Assembly (NCBI GenBank): GCA_002787615.1
Contig: PCXJ01000022.1
Coordinates: forward strand, 1-6,018
Length of the DNA stretch: 6,018 bases
Direction: 5' to 3'
DNA from: Alphaproteobacteria bacterium CG11_big_fil_rev_8_21_14_0_20_44_7
Lineage (GTDB): Bacteria > Pseudomonadota > Alphaproteobacteria > Rickettsiales > 21-14-0-20-44-7
The position numbers and the translations under genes are program-made. A model generated the notes under the pieces. It was not told the DNA's origin and ran no database searches. It saw nothing but the letters and a program-made list of their open reading frames with translations. Shown piece after piece: positions 5,613 to 6,018 of this stretch. Numbering within the stretch: the first letter of the stretch is position 1; each line of letters begins with the position of its first letter.

Positions 5613-6018
5613 ATGAGTAGAGTAGGTAAATATCCGGTAGAAATTTTAGACGGCGTTGAAGTTAATCTTCAGGGGCAATTATTGAAAACTAAGGGTCCGA
5701 AAGGCGAGTTAAGCTATAATGTGCCTAAGAAGGTTAAAATCACGCATGATAACGACAATAAGCAACTCTCCTTTGAGCCAGCTGACGAGTCTAAAGAAGC
5801 GCGCAGCTTGTGGGGAACTTGCCGCAGTATAGCGAGCAACATGGTTGTTGGTGTAAAAGACGGTTTCAAAATCGAGTTGCAATTGCAGGGCGTGGGTTAT
5901 CGTGCACAGGCGCAGGGCAAGCTTTTGACGCTGTTTTTGGGCTATTCGCACGATATCAAAATGGCGATGCCGGAAACAATTACGGTAGAAACGCCAACAC
6001 CGACAGAAATTATTGTAT
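5613..6018 (+). CDS. rplF: 50S ribosomal protein L6, N-terminal part (3' end outside window)
   Basis: L6 binds 23S rRNA near the sarcin-ricin loop and the factor-binding site of the large subunit. The ATG at 5613, 2 nt after the rpsH stop, opens a frame that runs to the window edge without a stop: 135 codons of the usual ~177, so about 40 C-terminal residues are missing. It reads MSRVGKYPVEI at the start, KGPKGELSYNVP (27-38), SNMVVGVKDGF and LQGVGYRAQAQGKLLTLFLGYSH, all family hallmarks, followed by ETPTPTEIIV. No good Shine-Dalgarno lies close upstream (GGAGG at 5581-5585 is too far), so translation is probably coupled to rpsH. More spc genes (rplR, rpsE and so on) would be expected beyond the window. 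Confidence 0.96.
   Translation, partial: MSRVGKYPVEILDGVEVNLQGQLLKTKGPKGELSYNVPKKVKITHDNDNKQLSFEPADESKEARSLWGTCRSIASNMVVGVKDGFKIELQLQGVGYRAQAQGKLLTLFLGYSHDIKMAMPETITVETPTPTEIIV

Overview
The window looks like chromosomal DNA of an alphaproteobacterium of moderate to low GC (roughly 40-45% by eye). The main evidence is the leftward gene string PPSR (DUF299 kinase/phosphorylase) - aroE - coaE - dnaQ. In many alphaproteobacteria this string lies directly beside the replication origin. The protein sequences agree, for example the DEEQHFG form of Mfd motif II and the single-cysteine S14.

Layout. Bases 1-1491 (+) hold the C-terminal ~496 residues of the transcription-repair coupling factor Mfd, cut by the window edge. 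It converges on dnaQ with only 7 bp between the stop codons. Bases 1499-4435 (-) form a tightly packed operon, transcribed PPSR, aroE, coaE, dnaQ, in which every junction overlaps (4, 34 and 4 bp). Bases 4436-4893 are a 458-bp non-coding gap. It has a cluster of DnaA boxes (one perfect, two single-mismatch copies inside a repeated 13-mer, others weaker), then a ~51-bp stretch that is ~94% A+T, then a promoter with a perfect TTGACA. I read it as the chromosomal origin oriC. Bases 4894-6018 (+) hold rpsN, rpsH and the start of rplF, a piece of the spc ribosomal-protein operon running away from the gap.

Two perfect parS centromere sites (TGTTTCACGTGAAACA, each inside a 20-bp perfect palindrome) lie inside coaE and aroE, about 2.1 and 1.2 kb from the DnaA-box cluster. 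In both genes the site is read in the same frame and encodes Asn-Val-Ser-Arg-Glu-Thr. Origin and ParB-loading centromere are thus packed into about 2.4 kb, with the centromere written inside two metabolic genes.

The most unusual features are positional. The spc cluster starts at rpsN with no rplE before it, directly on the far side of the origin, where hemE would be expected in relatives. The maf gene often found between PPSR and aroE is missing. Both suggest rearrangement around the origin, though a misassembly cannot be excluded from the sequence alone. No mobile element, CRISPR array, tRNA or rRNA was seen.
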